Shown here one piece after another: positions 54,095 through 61,812 of a stretch of 64,000 nt of DNA (positions are counted from its first letter, which is position 1; each line of letters opens with the position of its first letter). Below the pieces are notes generated by a model. It did not search any database and was not told the origin of the DNA. It saw only the letters and a program-made list of their open reading frames with translations. Source of the stretch: Eutrophocola salsuginis (GTDB lineage Bacteria > Pseudomonadota > Gammaproteobacteria > Pseudomonadales > Pseudohongiellaceae); assembly GCA_038147195.1 (NCBI GenBank), contig JAYQTB010000004.1:868001-932000 (forward strand), given 5' to 3'. The position numbers were made by a program, and so were the translations under genes.

Positions 54095-55149
54095 TCCAGT
54101 TCCTCTGGCCCTGGGTATTCGTCCTACTGCCGCTGCCCTGGCTTTGCCATACGTCGCTGCCCCGTGCGGCAAATCGAGATGCCTCCTTGTTCGTGCCGTT
54201 CTTCAAAACCATGTCACAGATCGAAGCTGTTGCGCCAAAGGTTGGGGTGAGAAATCGTCTGATCGCAGTGATCGCCATCTTAGCCTGGTTGTTACTGGTA
54301 CTAGCCGCCAGTCGCCCACAATGGGTGGGCGACCCCGTTCAATTGCCGACCATGGGTAGGGACCTAATGCTCGCAGTAGATATCTCCGGTTCCATGGAAG
54401 CCCAGGACATTCAGCTTAATGGGCAGAATGCCACACGCTTGCAAGTGGTGAAATCCGTCGTCGGCGATTTCGTGGAAAGACGTACAGGTGACCGGCTAGG
54501 CCTCATATTATTCGCCGCCAGAGCCTATACGCAGTCACCTTTGACATTTGACCGTGAAACGGTCCAGACCCTGCTCGTTGAGGCAGAGATCGGTATCATC
54601 GAGGAAAACGCTACGGCGATTGGTGACGCCATCGGATTAGGTGTAAAACATCTGCGCGAACGCCCGGAGGCCAGCCGAATTCTCATTCTGCTAACGGACG
54701 GTGTGAATAATGCAGGGGAAGTAACGCCCGTACAGGCCGGCGAACTGGCTATGCGTGAGCGCATCAAGATCTACACCATCGGTATCGGTGCCGACGCCTC
54801 CACCACCAATTCCTTGTTTGGACCGCGCACCATCAATCCTTCGGCCGACCTCGACGAGGACACTCTCACTCGCATCGCCGTTAGCACCGGCGGTCGTTAT
54901 TTTCGTGCTCGGGACCGCGCGGAACTCGAGGAGATCTACGGTATTCTGGATGAGCTCGAACCCGTCGACCAGGAAGCTGAAACATTCCGACCCACATCGG
55001 CACTATTCTTTTACCCGCTCGGTGCGGCCATGGCTTTCAGTTTCCTGATCGCGCTGCTACGGATTCCGTGGGGCATCCTCTTCAGCATTAGGCGTGAACT
55101 ACGGACCACTATACCGGCCGATACGAGCCTAGCGGAGGTGGAAGCCTGA
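54091..55149 (+). CDS. batA: VWA-domain membrane protein BatA
   Basis: 352 residues from the ATG at 54091 behind GGAGTGGAGG. Two N-terminal hydrophobic segments (FLWPWVFVLLPLPWL and LIAVIAILAWLLLVLAA) precede a von Willebrand A domain with an intact MIDAS motif DISGSM, GDRLGLILFAARAY and LLTDGVNNAGE. One further helix near the C-terminus (FYPLGAAMAFSFLIALL) anchors the end. BatA proteins (aerotolerance) act with MoxR in envelope stress or complex assembly. Stop overlaps the next start by one base. Confidence 0.92.
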   Translation: MIQFLWPWVFVLLPLPWLCHTSLPRAANRDASLFVPFFKTMSQIEAVAPKVGVRNRLIAVIAILAWLLLVLAASRPQWVGDPVQLPTMGRDLMLAVDISGSMEAQDIQLNGQNATRLQVVKSVVGDFVERRTGDRLGLILFAARAYTQSPLTFDRETVQTLLVEAEIGIIEENATAIGDAIGLGVKHLRERPEASRILILLTDGVNNAGEVTPVQAGELAMRERIKIYTIGIGADASTTNSLFGPRTINPSADLDEDTLTRIAVSTGGRYFRARDRAELEEIYGILDELEPVDQEAETFRPTSALFFYPLGAAMAFSFLIALLRIPWGILFSIRRELRTTIPADTSLAEVEA

Positions 55150-56945
55150 TGCCATTTTTGTCCGCTGAATTCTTGGAGAACTTCCATTTTCTCCGGCCCG
55201 GTTTCCTGTACTGCCTGATACCCGCATTCCTGCTAGTCTGTCTTGTATTGTTCATACAAAGCAATCGCAGCACCTGGACACGCGCCATCGAGCCGGCTCT
55301 GTTACCCTTCCTGCTCGACAAGGATTCATCCCCAAAAGCGACCTACCCCGTTTTCGGTCTGCTGCTCCTGTGGAGCCTCGGCCTGATAGCGCTTGCCGGA
55401 CCGGTGTGGCAACAGATTCCGGTGCCTGTCCAAGAACGCGAGGATGCCCTCGTAATCGTGGCGGACATGTCGTTGTCAATGTATGCCAACGATGTAGCAC
55501 CCAACCGCGCCGTGCGCACACAGCGTAAAATCATCGACGTACTCAATACACGGCGCGAGGAAGGGCAAACCGCCCTGGTGGTTTATGCAGGCGATGCGCA
55601 CGCCGTAACCCCTCTGACCGATGATGTAGAAACGATAAACAACCTCGTGCCGTCACTCCAGCCGAATATTATGCCTATCGAGGGCAGCAGACCGGCAACA
55701 GGTATCGAACTGGCCATCAGCCTGCTGGAAAACGCCAACCTGCCCCAGGCACAGATTCTGCTGATCACTGACGGTATCAACAACGATGACATCGGCGCCA
55801 TTAGCAACCTGTTGAATGGTACTGCTCACACACTCTCGGTACTCGGTGTCGGAACCGAGGATGGTGCACCCATCCCCATGGCTGAGGGTGGCTTCCTGCG
55901 TGACAGCGCCAACGCTATAGTCATTCCCCGCCTCGAACGAGGCCTGCTGCAGGAACTGGCGTCATCCATTGGTGGTCGTTATGCCGATGCACTCCTCACA
56001 GACCAAGACATCGAGTTCCTTCTCGACCAGAGCATTTTCGATGAGAATGAAAACCTAGTCGACGTGGAGCGCGAATTCGATATCTGGTACGAGTCCGGAC
56101 CTTGGTTGCTCCTACTGGCGTTGCCCCTAGCGGCACTGGCTTTCCGTCGAGGCTGGGTCCTCGGCCTCTTCCTATCCTTCATGTTCGCTCCCGACCGGGC
56201 AACCTATGCCTGGGAAATGAGGGATCTGTGGGTCAGCAAGGACACGCAGGGTACCGAAGCCTTTGCCGGCGAGGATTACTCGGAAGCAGCCACGCTTTTC
56301 CGGGATGACGCATGGCGCGCCTCGGCCAACTACAAGGCCGGCAACTATGAAACTGCCCTGGCGGACCTCTCCCTACTGGAAGATGTCGAGTCCCTTTATA
56401 ATCGCGGCAACGCGCTGGCCAGGCTGAACCGTTACCCGGAAGCCATTGCAGCCTACGACCAGGTCCTGGCGCTGTTGCCGGATCACGAAGACGCCGCCTA
56501 CAACAAGGAACTGCTCGAAAACATCATGGAAGAGCAGGAAAAACAGCAACAGCAACAACAGCAGCAGGACGGTGAAAACCAGGACCAGCAACAGCAGGAA
56601 GGCGAACAGCAGCAGGACCAGCAGCAGGAGCAACAGAACCAGGACCAGCAGGACCAGTCTGAGCAGGATCAGCAGCAACAGGAAGACCAGCAGAACCAGG
56701 ACGAGCAGCAGTCTGAACAGGAAAGTGAGTCCGAGCCCCAGGAGCAGGAAATGCCTGAACCGCAGGAAGGCGAGGAACCCGACTCCGAGGAAGAACAGGC
56801 CATGCAGCAATGGTTACGCCGAATTCCGGATGACCCGGGTGAATTGTTAAGGCGCAAGTTCCAATACCAGGCTGCACGCAGGCGCTTCGAGGAAATACAG
56901 AACCCTAACCTAGCGGAACAGGAAGGAAACGAACAGAAATGGTAA
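55149..56945 (+). CDS. BatB/BatC fusion: VWA domain, TPR and glutamine-rich tail
   Basis: 598 residues. Two N-terminal helices and a VWA domain with MIDAS DMSLSM and LLITDGINNDD correspond to BatB. A helix pair near 315-345 is followed by TPR repeats (about 370-450, including SLYNRGNALARLNRYPEAIAAYD in two parts) as in BatC. Residues 460-555 are a low-complexity Gln/Glu/Asp/Asn tract. The end RRIPDDPGELLRRKFQYQ is conserved in such fusions. It is membrane-anchored with the VWA part periplasmic. It overlaps batD by 7 bases. Confidence 0.9.
   Translation: MPFLSAEFLENFHFLRPGFLYCLIPAFLLVCLVLFIQSNRSTWTRAIEPALLPFLLDKDSSPKATYPVFGLLLLWSLGLIALAGPVWQQIPVPVQEREDALVIVADMSLSMYANDVAPNRAVRTQRKIIDVLNTRREEGQTALVVYAGDAHAVTPLTDDVETINNLVPSLQPNIMPIEGSRPATGIELAISLLENANLPQAQILLITDGINNDDIGAISNLLNGTAHTLSVLGVGTEDGAPIPMAEGGFLRDSANAIVIPRLERGLLQELASSIGGRYADALLTDQDIEFLLDQSIFDENENLVDVEREFDIWYESGPWLLLLALPLAALAFRRGWVLGLFLSFMFAPDRATYAWEMRDLWVSKDTQGTEAFAGEDYSEAATLFRDDAWRASANYKAGNYETALADLSLLEDVESLYNRGNALARLNRYPEAIAAYDQVLALLPDHEDAAYNKELLENIMEEQEKQQQQQQQQDGENQDQQQQEGEQQQDQQQEQQNQDQQDQSEQDQQQQEDQQNQDEQQSEQESESEPQEQEMPEPQEGEEPDSEEEQAMQQWLRRIPDDPGELLRRKFQYQAARRRFEEIQNPNLAEQEGNEQKW
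56530..56805 (+). repeat. CAG/GAC/GAA-rich low-complexity tract
   Basis: Within the BatB/C gene, codons CAG, CAA, GAC, AAC and GAA are iterated, encoding a Gln-rich acidic linker. Units such as CAGGACCAGCAG and CAGCAGCAACAG recur imperfectly. Such tracts can change in length by slippage in units of three without shifting frame. Confidence 0.85.
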
Positions 56946-58699
56946 AACGCCTACTGACAACTCTGGGTCTAGCGCTGGGACTTATGTGCCAGCCGCTGTT
57001 TGCGCAGAACGATGCCCAAAACCTGAGCGCCTTTGTTGACCGCAACGAGGTTACGCTCAATGAAATCATCACGCTAACCATTCGTGTGGACAACAGCCTG
57101 GGCAATTCCAGGCCGTCCCTGTCAGGGCTCAACCGCGACTTCGAGCAGATCGGCAATGTGAGCACGCGCAGTTCCTACACCAACATCAACGGTACTGTGC
57201 AGTCATTCGTGGACTACATCGTTAGGCTACGACCTCTATCTACTGGTGCACTGACCATACCCGCCTTTCGCATCAACAACGAGGCGACAGCACCTATTCG
57301 CATAAATGTAGGCGAAGCCGACCAGGTGACCAGCGCCGTCGACTCTGAAATCTTCATCGAGTCGACCGTCAGCAAGGAGCAGATCTATGTACAGGAGCAG
57401 CTGCTTTATACCATCAAGCTATATTACTCGATCAGTTTCGACCAGGGTGCCCAACTGACTTCCCCGCAGGTCGCCGATGCCGTGGTGCAGCAATTGGGAA
57501 GCGACGAAACCTATTCTGAAATCGTCAGCGGTATTCGCTACAACGTTACGGAACGTAAATTCGTCATCTTCCCGCAAAGCAGCGGTCAACTCACTATACC
57601 GCCGGTGTATTTCACCGCTACCGTGGGTCGCCGAGGCGGCCTTACCCGTTTCTTCAACAACCGCACCAGCGTGAGGGAAATCAACCTAGCAAGCGATACT
57701 CATGCTATCGATGTCCAGGGGAAGCCGGCAAGCTTCCCGGGTCAGACCTGGCTCCCTGCTGCCAATATTAGTATCGAGGAAAGCTGGAGCGGCCCGGTTG
57801 AGAACCTGGCCATTGGTGATTCGGTGACACGCAATATTCGGCTCACCGCTTCGGGTCTAAGCAGCTCTCTCCTTCCTGGCATCATCTACAAAGACATTGA
57901 TGGTCTCAAGTTTTATTCCGACCAGCCCGTGCGTGAGGACTTCGCCAACGATGTCGGCATCACCGGCTCGCGCTCAGAAGGTACCGCAATTGTTCCGTCA
58001 GAAGCCGGTGAGTTCGTGATTCCTGAAGTTGTCGTACCCTGGTGGAACACTACTACCGATACACTGGAACGCGCAGTGATTCCAGCCCGTACCCTGAGCG
58101 TGGTACCAGGTACGACTGCAGCACAACCCGCCGCGCCCGATTTCATTAGCCTCAATCGCAATGTCCCCGCTGGCAATAACGGACCCCTGTCGATGTCGCC
58201 ACAGACATCTGGTCTTTACCTGTTCTGGATCACCGCAACTGCTGTGTTCGCCGTAGCCTGGCTATTTTCCACGACCATGTGGATGCGCAATCGGCGCCTG
58301 CTAGCCTTTTTGACAACAGCAACACCGGCCATGATACCTCGCAAGTCTGAAACAACCCGAGCGCCCGCATCGTTGAATGCGGACAGCGCACTAAAAGTCC
58401 TGCGCACGGCATTGTCAGAGGGTAGCGGCAGCGATATCAAACGTTGCCTCATTGCCTGGGGCAAGGCTTTGTACCAAGACGATACTTTGCTCACCCTCGG
58501 CCAGTTAATTCAGCAAAGCGATGATACCGAGTTAGCTGGCTTGCTGGCGAAACTAGAAAAATCACTATACAGTGTTGATACGGCTGACGCACTCGACCGC
58601 AATAGCCTTGAATTAGTAGTCAACCGAATTCATCGCCTTGGACGCGGTAACAGGAAAACGGGCAATAATTACAGTCTTCCTCCTCTTTATAAGAACTAG
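56939..58699 (+). CDS. batD: BatD-family protein
   Basis: 586 residues. Signal peptide at 1-22 (MVKRLLTTLGLALGLMCQPL to FAQ), then the repeated beta-sandwich BatD region: SAFVDRNEVTLNEIITLTI, EQLLYTIKLYYS, SGQLTIPPVYFTATVGRR. One transmembrane helix near 425-445 (LFWITATAVFAVAWLF) is followed by a cytosolic helical tail with LKVLRTALSEG. BatD is the last member of MoxR-Bat operons and is thought to form the periplasmic part of the complex. A bidirectional terminator follows 130 bases after its stop. Confidence 0.9.
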   Translation: MVKRLLTTLGLALGLMCQPLFAQNDAQNLSAFVDRNEVTLNEIITLTIRVDNSLGNSRPSLSGLNRDFEQIGNVSTRSSYTNINGTVQSFVDYIVRLRPLSTGALTIPAFRINNEATAPIRINVGEADQVTSAVDSEIFIESTVSKEQIYVQEQLLYTIKLYYSISFDQGAQLTSPQVADAVVQQLGSDETYSEIVSGIRYNVTERKFVIFPQSSGQLTIPPVYFTATVGRRGGLTRFFNNRTSVREINLASDTHAIDVQGKPASFPGQTWLPAANISIEESWSGPVENLAIGDSVTRNIRLTASGLSSSLLPGIIYKDIDGLKFYSDQPVREDFANDVGITGSRSEGTAIVPSEAGEFVIPEVVVPWWNTTTDTLERAVIPARTLSVVPGTTAAQPAAPDFISLNRNVPAGNNGPLSMSPQTSGLYLFWITATAVFAVAWLFSTTMWMRNRRLLAFLTTATPAMIPRKSETTRAPASLNADSALKVLRTALSEGSGSDIKRCLIAWGKALYQDDTLLTLGQLIQQSDDTELAGLLAKLEKSLYSVDTADALDRNSLELVVNRIHRLGRGNRKTGNNYSLPPLYKN

Positions 58700-58831
58700 A
58701 CATTAAAAAACTTAAACAAGAGAAGGAATGCGTGAGCTATGTCATGGGGGCGAATATTGCAATCTTCATCAAGGCAGCAGATGCAATGTTGGCATATAAC
58801 GTAATATAAGCTTTACTTTTTTAAACTCATA

Positions 58832-58859
58832 AAAAAGCCCGCTATTTAGCGGGCTTTTT
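58832..58859. terminator. Bidirectional terminator between bat operon and hsp20
   Basis: AAAAAGCCCGCT (58832-58843) pairs with AGCGGGCTTTTT (58848-58859) around ATTT. A and T runs at both ends suit termination of batD from the left and of hsp20 from the right. Confidence 0.93.
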
Positions 58860-58875
58860 GGTTGACTGAAGTTAA

Positions 58876-59331
58876 TTATGCAGACTTGAGCAGGCGTTTG
58901 CTCTTGCCGTTCACGGCAATCTGGCGAGGCTTCATCGCTTCCGGGATCTCGCGCACGAGATCTATATGCAGTAAGCCGTTTTCCATCTGCGCACTGGTGA
59001 CCTTGATGTGGTCGGCCAGCTTGAACTGACGGCGGAAGTTGCGCTCGGCAATGCCACGATGCAGGTAGTTTTTGCTGGATTCGTCTTTACCCTCATCGCG
59101 TTCTGAAGCGACTGTCAATGTATTATTTTCTACCTCCACAGTGATGTCATCATCTGAAAAACCTGCGACTGCCATGGTAATCCGGTAGTTATCGTCATCG
59201 ACGAGTTCTATGTTGTAAGGTGGGTAACCAGTTGCTGTTCGGTCACTGGTATTTATGCTGTCCAGCATGGAGGCCAGGCGGTCGAATCCGATACCGGAGC
59301 GATACAGGGGAGCAAAATCAAAAGATGTCAT
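58876..59331 (-). CDS. Small heat-shock protein of the Hsp20/IbpA family
   Basis: 151 residues from the ATG at 59331, with AGAGGA 8 bases before; a start 24 bases upstream is unlikely. The N-terminus FDFAPLYRSGIGFDRLASML is IbpA-like, the alpha-crystallin domain runs about 35-125 (YRITMAVAGFSDDDITVEVE, YLHRGIAERNFRRQFKLAD), and the C-terminal extension is short. It holds aggregating proteins for refolding by DnaK and ClpB. It is preceded by a sigma32-like promoter and a structured leader. Confidence 0.94.
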   Translation of the reverse strand: MTSFDFAPLYRSGIGFDRLASMLDSINTSDRTATGYPPYNIELVDDDNYRITMAVAGFSDDDITVEVENNTLTVASERDEGKDESSKNYLHRGIAERNFRRQFKLADHIKVTSAQMENGLLHIDLVREIPEAMKPRQIAVNGKSKRLLKSA

Positions 59332-59401
59332 GAGCTTATCCTCTTCTTTAGGCAATAGTCATAATCAGCTTTACAGCCTGTTCCGCAGAACCAGGCCAGC
59401 T

Positions 59402-59427
59402 GGGCGAAGCTCATCGAGCCTTCGCCC
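59402..59427 (-). promoter_or_regulatory. Structured 5' leader hairpin of hsp20 (possible RNA thermometer)
   Basis: At the predicted transcript start, GGGCGAA pairs with TTCGCCC and GCTC with GAGC around a 3-base loop with one bulged G: an 11-bp hairpin with a bulge. Farther down, AGCT-x-ATT (about 59370) can pair with GAT-x-AGCT just after the Shine-Dalgarno AGAGGA. ROSE-type thermometers of hsp20 genes have several hairpins, the last hiding the ribosome site; this layout is similar but I do not see the exact ROSE consensus. Confidence 0.4.
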
Positions 59428-59432
59428 TTAAG

Positions 59433-59460
59433 AGATAGGGTCAGAGGATATTTTTTCAAG
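59433..59460 (-). promoter_or_regulatory. Sigma32-type heat-shock promoter of hsp20
   Basis: On the minus strand CTTGAA (59460-59455) is followed after 14 bases by CCCTATCT (59440-59433), one mismatch from the CCCCATNT consensus. The leader would be about 95 bases. This agrees with the gene's function. Confidence 0.75.
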
Positions 59461-59461
59461 G

Positions 59462-59755
59462 ATGACCAAGTAAATTTTTCTAACGGTTGACCCGTCCGAG
59501 CCAGTAAACCAGGAGGCTCAGGACGGAAATAATATGGAGCACTGGAGAGTAGCCTAGGCAACCATGCAATCGGGACACTTGGCGTCCTAGTTATGGCCAT
59601 GCCGCTGTACCTGGCCGGCCTGATGATGAAAACTACCGCAAGACCTGCTATGAAGCGTAACCGTCGATCACCAGCCTGCGAGGTCAGGAAAAATGACGGT
59701 GTTAATCACCAGGCTAAGCAGGAAGATGGGTAACTAGACATCCATGCTTTGGTGG
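59462..59755. other. Spacer upstream of the hsp20 promoter, no intact gene
   Basis: I see no convincing gene in these 294 bases. On the minus strand short hydrophobic phrases (FLLSLVINTVIF near 59728, RFIAGLAVVFII near 59650) sit in different frames interrupted by stops, which could be remains of a membrane protein gene or chance. Confidence 0.3.
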
Positions 59756-60088
59756 TCAGATCAGCGGGAATCCGAGCGCGGTATTGACGGAATTTTTTAC
59801 CATACCAAGCCCAGAGTTTATAGCCTGCTCCACTTTCAGCAGCCCGGAGCCTTCGCGAGACATCATGACACCGCGGGCGGCATTCTTCTGCATTTCCAGG
59901 ATGACAAGCGCCTCGTTTTCGCCGACTTGTTCACTGGCTATAAGGTCGCGAATCTGCAGGATGGTCAGGGCCAATTTATTGAATTCCGGCACCGCAAAAG
60001 CTTCCATGAAGAGCCACTGGTCCTTGAAAATGCTTCTGGCTGCTCCCGCCATTTCCTCGCTTAGCGCTTCTGTAGTCATTCCCGGCAT
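59756..60088 (-). CDS. Hypothetical protein, 110 residues
   Basis: Not recognised. The ATG at 60088 has GAGGAGA 7 bases before it, a strong ribosome site, which supports a real gene. The protein is mainly helical and mildly acidic, with EEMAGAARSIFKDQWLFMEAF, a central LTILQIRDLIASEQV and a C-terminal glycine-containing SGLGMVKNSVNTALGF. No signal peptide, no cysteines and no clear transmembrane helix. The general look (short amphipathic helical repeats) recalls phasin-like or coiled-coil proteins, but that is only an impression. It is surrounded by decayed genes. Confidence 0.6.
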   Translation of the reverse strand: MPGMTTEALSEEMAGAARSIFKDQWLFMEAFAVPEFNKLALTILQIRDLIASEQVGENEALVILEMQKNAARGVMMSREGSGLLKVEQAINSGLGMVKNSVNTALGFPLI

Positions 60089-60410
60089 TGCATCGTCTCC
60101 TCGGTGGCCTATCGGTCTTTCCTGATTTCTCAGAAGAGACTTTACCTGCTCAGGCTCACTTCAGCCATCACTGATTTCATAGAAGTTATTCGCTCCTTCG
60201 AAATGCCGTACAGTAGGCGACTACGGCTTTATTGGTGTCCGTTAGGATGACCTAGGTGCATATCTAATAATCCCATGCAGCGTTGTGCGCCAGCAGATAG
60301 AGCAGTTGCATTGAGTCACCTTGTAGTGGAGGGTTGACACCTTCCAGGACAACCGGCTGCAGTGGCGTTGGCCATGATATTCACTGTTCATGTTTCTTGT
60401 CTGACTTCAC
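60089..60410. other. Spacer with no recognisable gene
   Basis: 322 bases without an intact reading frame. On the minus strand short protein-like phrases occur in two frames (one with two cysteines in CNCSICW, another reading LQGDSMQLLYLLAHNAAW), both broken by stops. I cannot assign them. It is probably further decayed sequence continuous with the GNAT pseudogene. Confidence 0.35.
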
Positions 60411-60903
60411 TTATGGTTTTTGCAGATCATCCTGCCAGTAACCGATATCCAGCCACTGGCCAAACTGGTAGCCCACGTTTTCTAAGTGCGCGACTTTGTT
60501 CAAACCCATTTCTGGCGCAGGACCACGCTGGCCGAGTTGGGGAATTCGATACCCCCAATAGCTAGACACACATCTGTCTGTCTGAGGACATCGAACAGGG
60601 CCTGGAAAAGCTGAGTACCAAGCCCCCTACTCATCATATCCTGGAGCGGGTAAATGACTATCTCAGTGCTATGGCTGCATTGCCATGCTTGGACTCCACT
60701 GGTAGGCAAAGAAATAATCGATCACCTCGCCCGCTTCTTATGCAACCAATCAGGGATAACCGGCACCGAGGACCCGCATCAGCAGGCCAGCCATGTCTGT
60801 TCGGGACAGGGATTTTTACTCGTAACTGACCAAGGTTTTCCCGATATTAGTTGTAAATGCCTGTGATGGCATGGAGATTCTCATCAGTGGTGGTGCGAAT
60901 CAA
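60411..60903 (-). pseudogene. Broken GNAT acetyltransferase (phosphinothricin acetyltransferase-like)
   Basis: Fragments in all three minus-strand frames line up in order with a Pat/MnaT-type N-acetyltransferase. From the TTG at 60903: LIRTTTDENLHAITGIYN then a TAA; then MAGLLMRVLGAGYP, stop, LVA, stop, EAGEVIDYFFAYQW; then TEIVIYPLQDMMSRGLGTQL (acetyl-CoA-binding region) through NSASVVLRQK; then, after a shift, MGLNKVAHLENVGYQFGQWL to DLQKP and a TAA at 60411. At least three stops and two frameshifts are present, so it is inactive. The acetyl-CoA loop is also eroded. Its start overlaps the stop of the DUF1653 gene as TTGA, so the two were once an operon. Confidence 0.85.
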
Positions 60904-61154
60904 GGCGTTTTCCTGCCGGCATTGGCTATATCGGAAACCGGTGCAAAGCGTGGAACCTCCCTACCATCTAAGCTGACGGTTTCGGTAAACATGGCCAGCG
61001 GTCGCACCCAGTACTCCCGATCGGATTCGTTACCGTACAGAGGGTGATACAGCACCAATGCTTCCTCGTTTTCGCTATGTCGGGCAGAGCCAATGACCTG
61101 GTAATCATACCCTTTGTAATGTCGATATATGCCAGGTTTAATTAATGTTTTCAT
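60900..61154 (-). CDS. DUF1653 domain protein
   Basis: 84 residues, intact. IKPGIYRHYKGYDYQVIGSARHSE (in two parts), EEALVLYHPLYG and the REYWVRPLAMFTETV segment match DUF1653, a small domain of unknown function common in proteobacteria. The ATG follows an AT-rich stretch with no strong ribosome site. The C-terminal VSDIANAGRKTP goes slightly beyond the domain. It is upstream of a dead acetyltransferase gene and downstream of another decayed gene, and is the only clearly intact gene of that group. Confidence 0.85.
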   Translation of the reverse strand: MKTLIKPGIYRHYKGYDYQVIGSARHSENEEALVLYHPLYGNESDREYWVRPLAMFTETVSLDGREVPRFAPVSDIANAGRKTP

Positions 61155-61413
61155 ATATTTATCTTAATTATCTAAATAGTTCATTAGCCCGAAAAGGATC
61201 GTCGGAAACTGTCGGAATTAACCGTAAATACCTGCCAACACCCTTGTCCGGAGTAGTTCATCACCCTGAATTTACGGATTGCCTTCCTAAGCCTGTCGAT
61301 CTTTTCAACCTGTGAGATAACAGTGTTCCAGCAAAGGCCAAGTCCATGGAGATGGCGGTAATTTCTTCCGCTTACCCTTCACATTGAGACTGGAAAGAGG
61401 TGACGCGCTGACT
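61155..61413. other. Decayed sequence upstream of the DUF1653 gene
   Basis: No intact gene. On the minus strand protein-like phrases occur in shifting frames, for example EEITAISMDLAFAG and WNTVISQVEKIDRLRKAIRK, ending with a TAA near 61185. These may belong to the same broken gene as 61414-61728. The first 45 bases before the DUF1653 ATG are AT-rich and may contain its promoter. Confidence 0.35.
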
Positions 61414-61728
61414 CTAATGCATCAGCATCTCCCCGGACTTGCGACTGATACCTTTATTAGAAAGGAAACGACAGAATTTCAGATATAGGGCATTGACTCC
61501 CTGGTGCTTGAGCGTGGAAAAAACCTCGTCCTCAAGGAAATTTTCATCTTCCTAGAGTACAAACTGGCTACGCAATTCGATACGTCCAGGAAGTCCGGTG
61601 GCGGTCGCCTCTAACCTTACACATTCACGGTCCTCAAGCCTGGTTCCCGACCTTGCGCGGGCATCGTACTGCCGCACCATGAGCATACTGTTTGGTTTGT
61701 TGAATTCACCGCCCTGGTAGTCCAGCAC
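61414..61728 (-). pseudogene. Broken gene of unknown family
   Basis: One minus-strand frame from a GTG at 61728 reads VLDYQGGEFNKPNSMLMVRQ, continues to GLPGRIELRSQFVL, meets a TAG, then goes on in the same frame with EDENFLEDEVFSTLKHQGVN, ALYLKFCRFLSNKGISRKSG and ends at a TAG (61416-61414). The composition is strongly protein-like over about 100 codons with a single internal stop, so it looks like a decayed gene or one with a readthrough/amber codon. I do not recognise the family. It lies just downstream of purF on the same strand. Confidence 0.55.
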
Positions 61729-61812
61729 TTAGTGCCTTTGCTTCCCAGGATGTCGACATAGTTACACTAGGGATCCAGTCTTAGTTCCGTATTCGTACTG
61801 GAAATGTCGAAA

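Noticed and set aside
56530..56805. CRISPR or tandem DNA repeat
   Set aside because: The repeats are codon-level iterations inside a coding frame, with no spacers and no fixed unit length.
60089..60410. GFA-family (glutathione-dependent formaldehyde-activating-like) remnant from the phrase CNCSICW
   Set aside because: Only one short cysteine motif matches, other conserved parts are missing, and a different frame looks equally protein-like.
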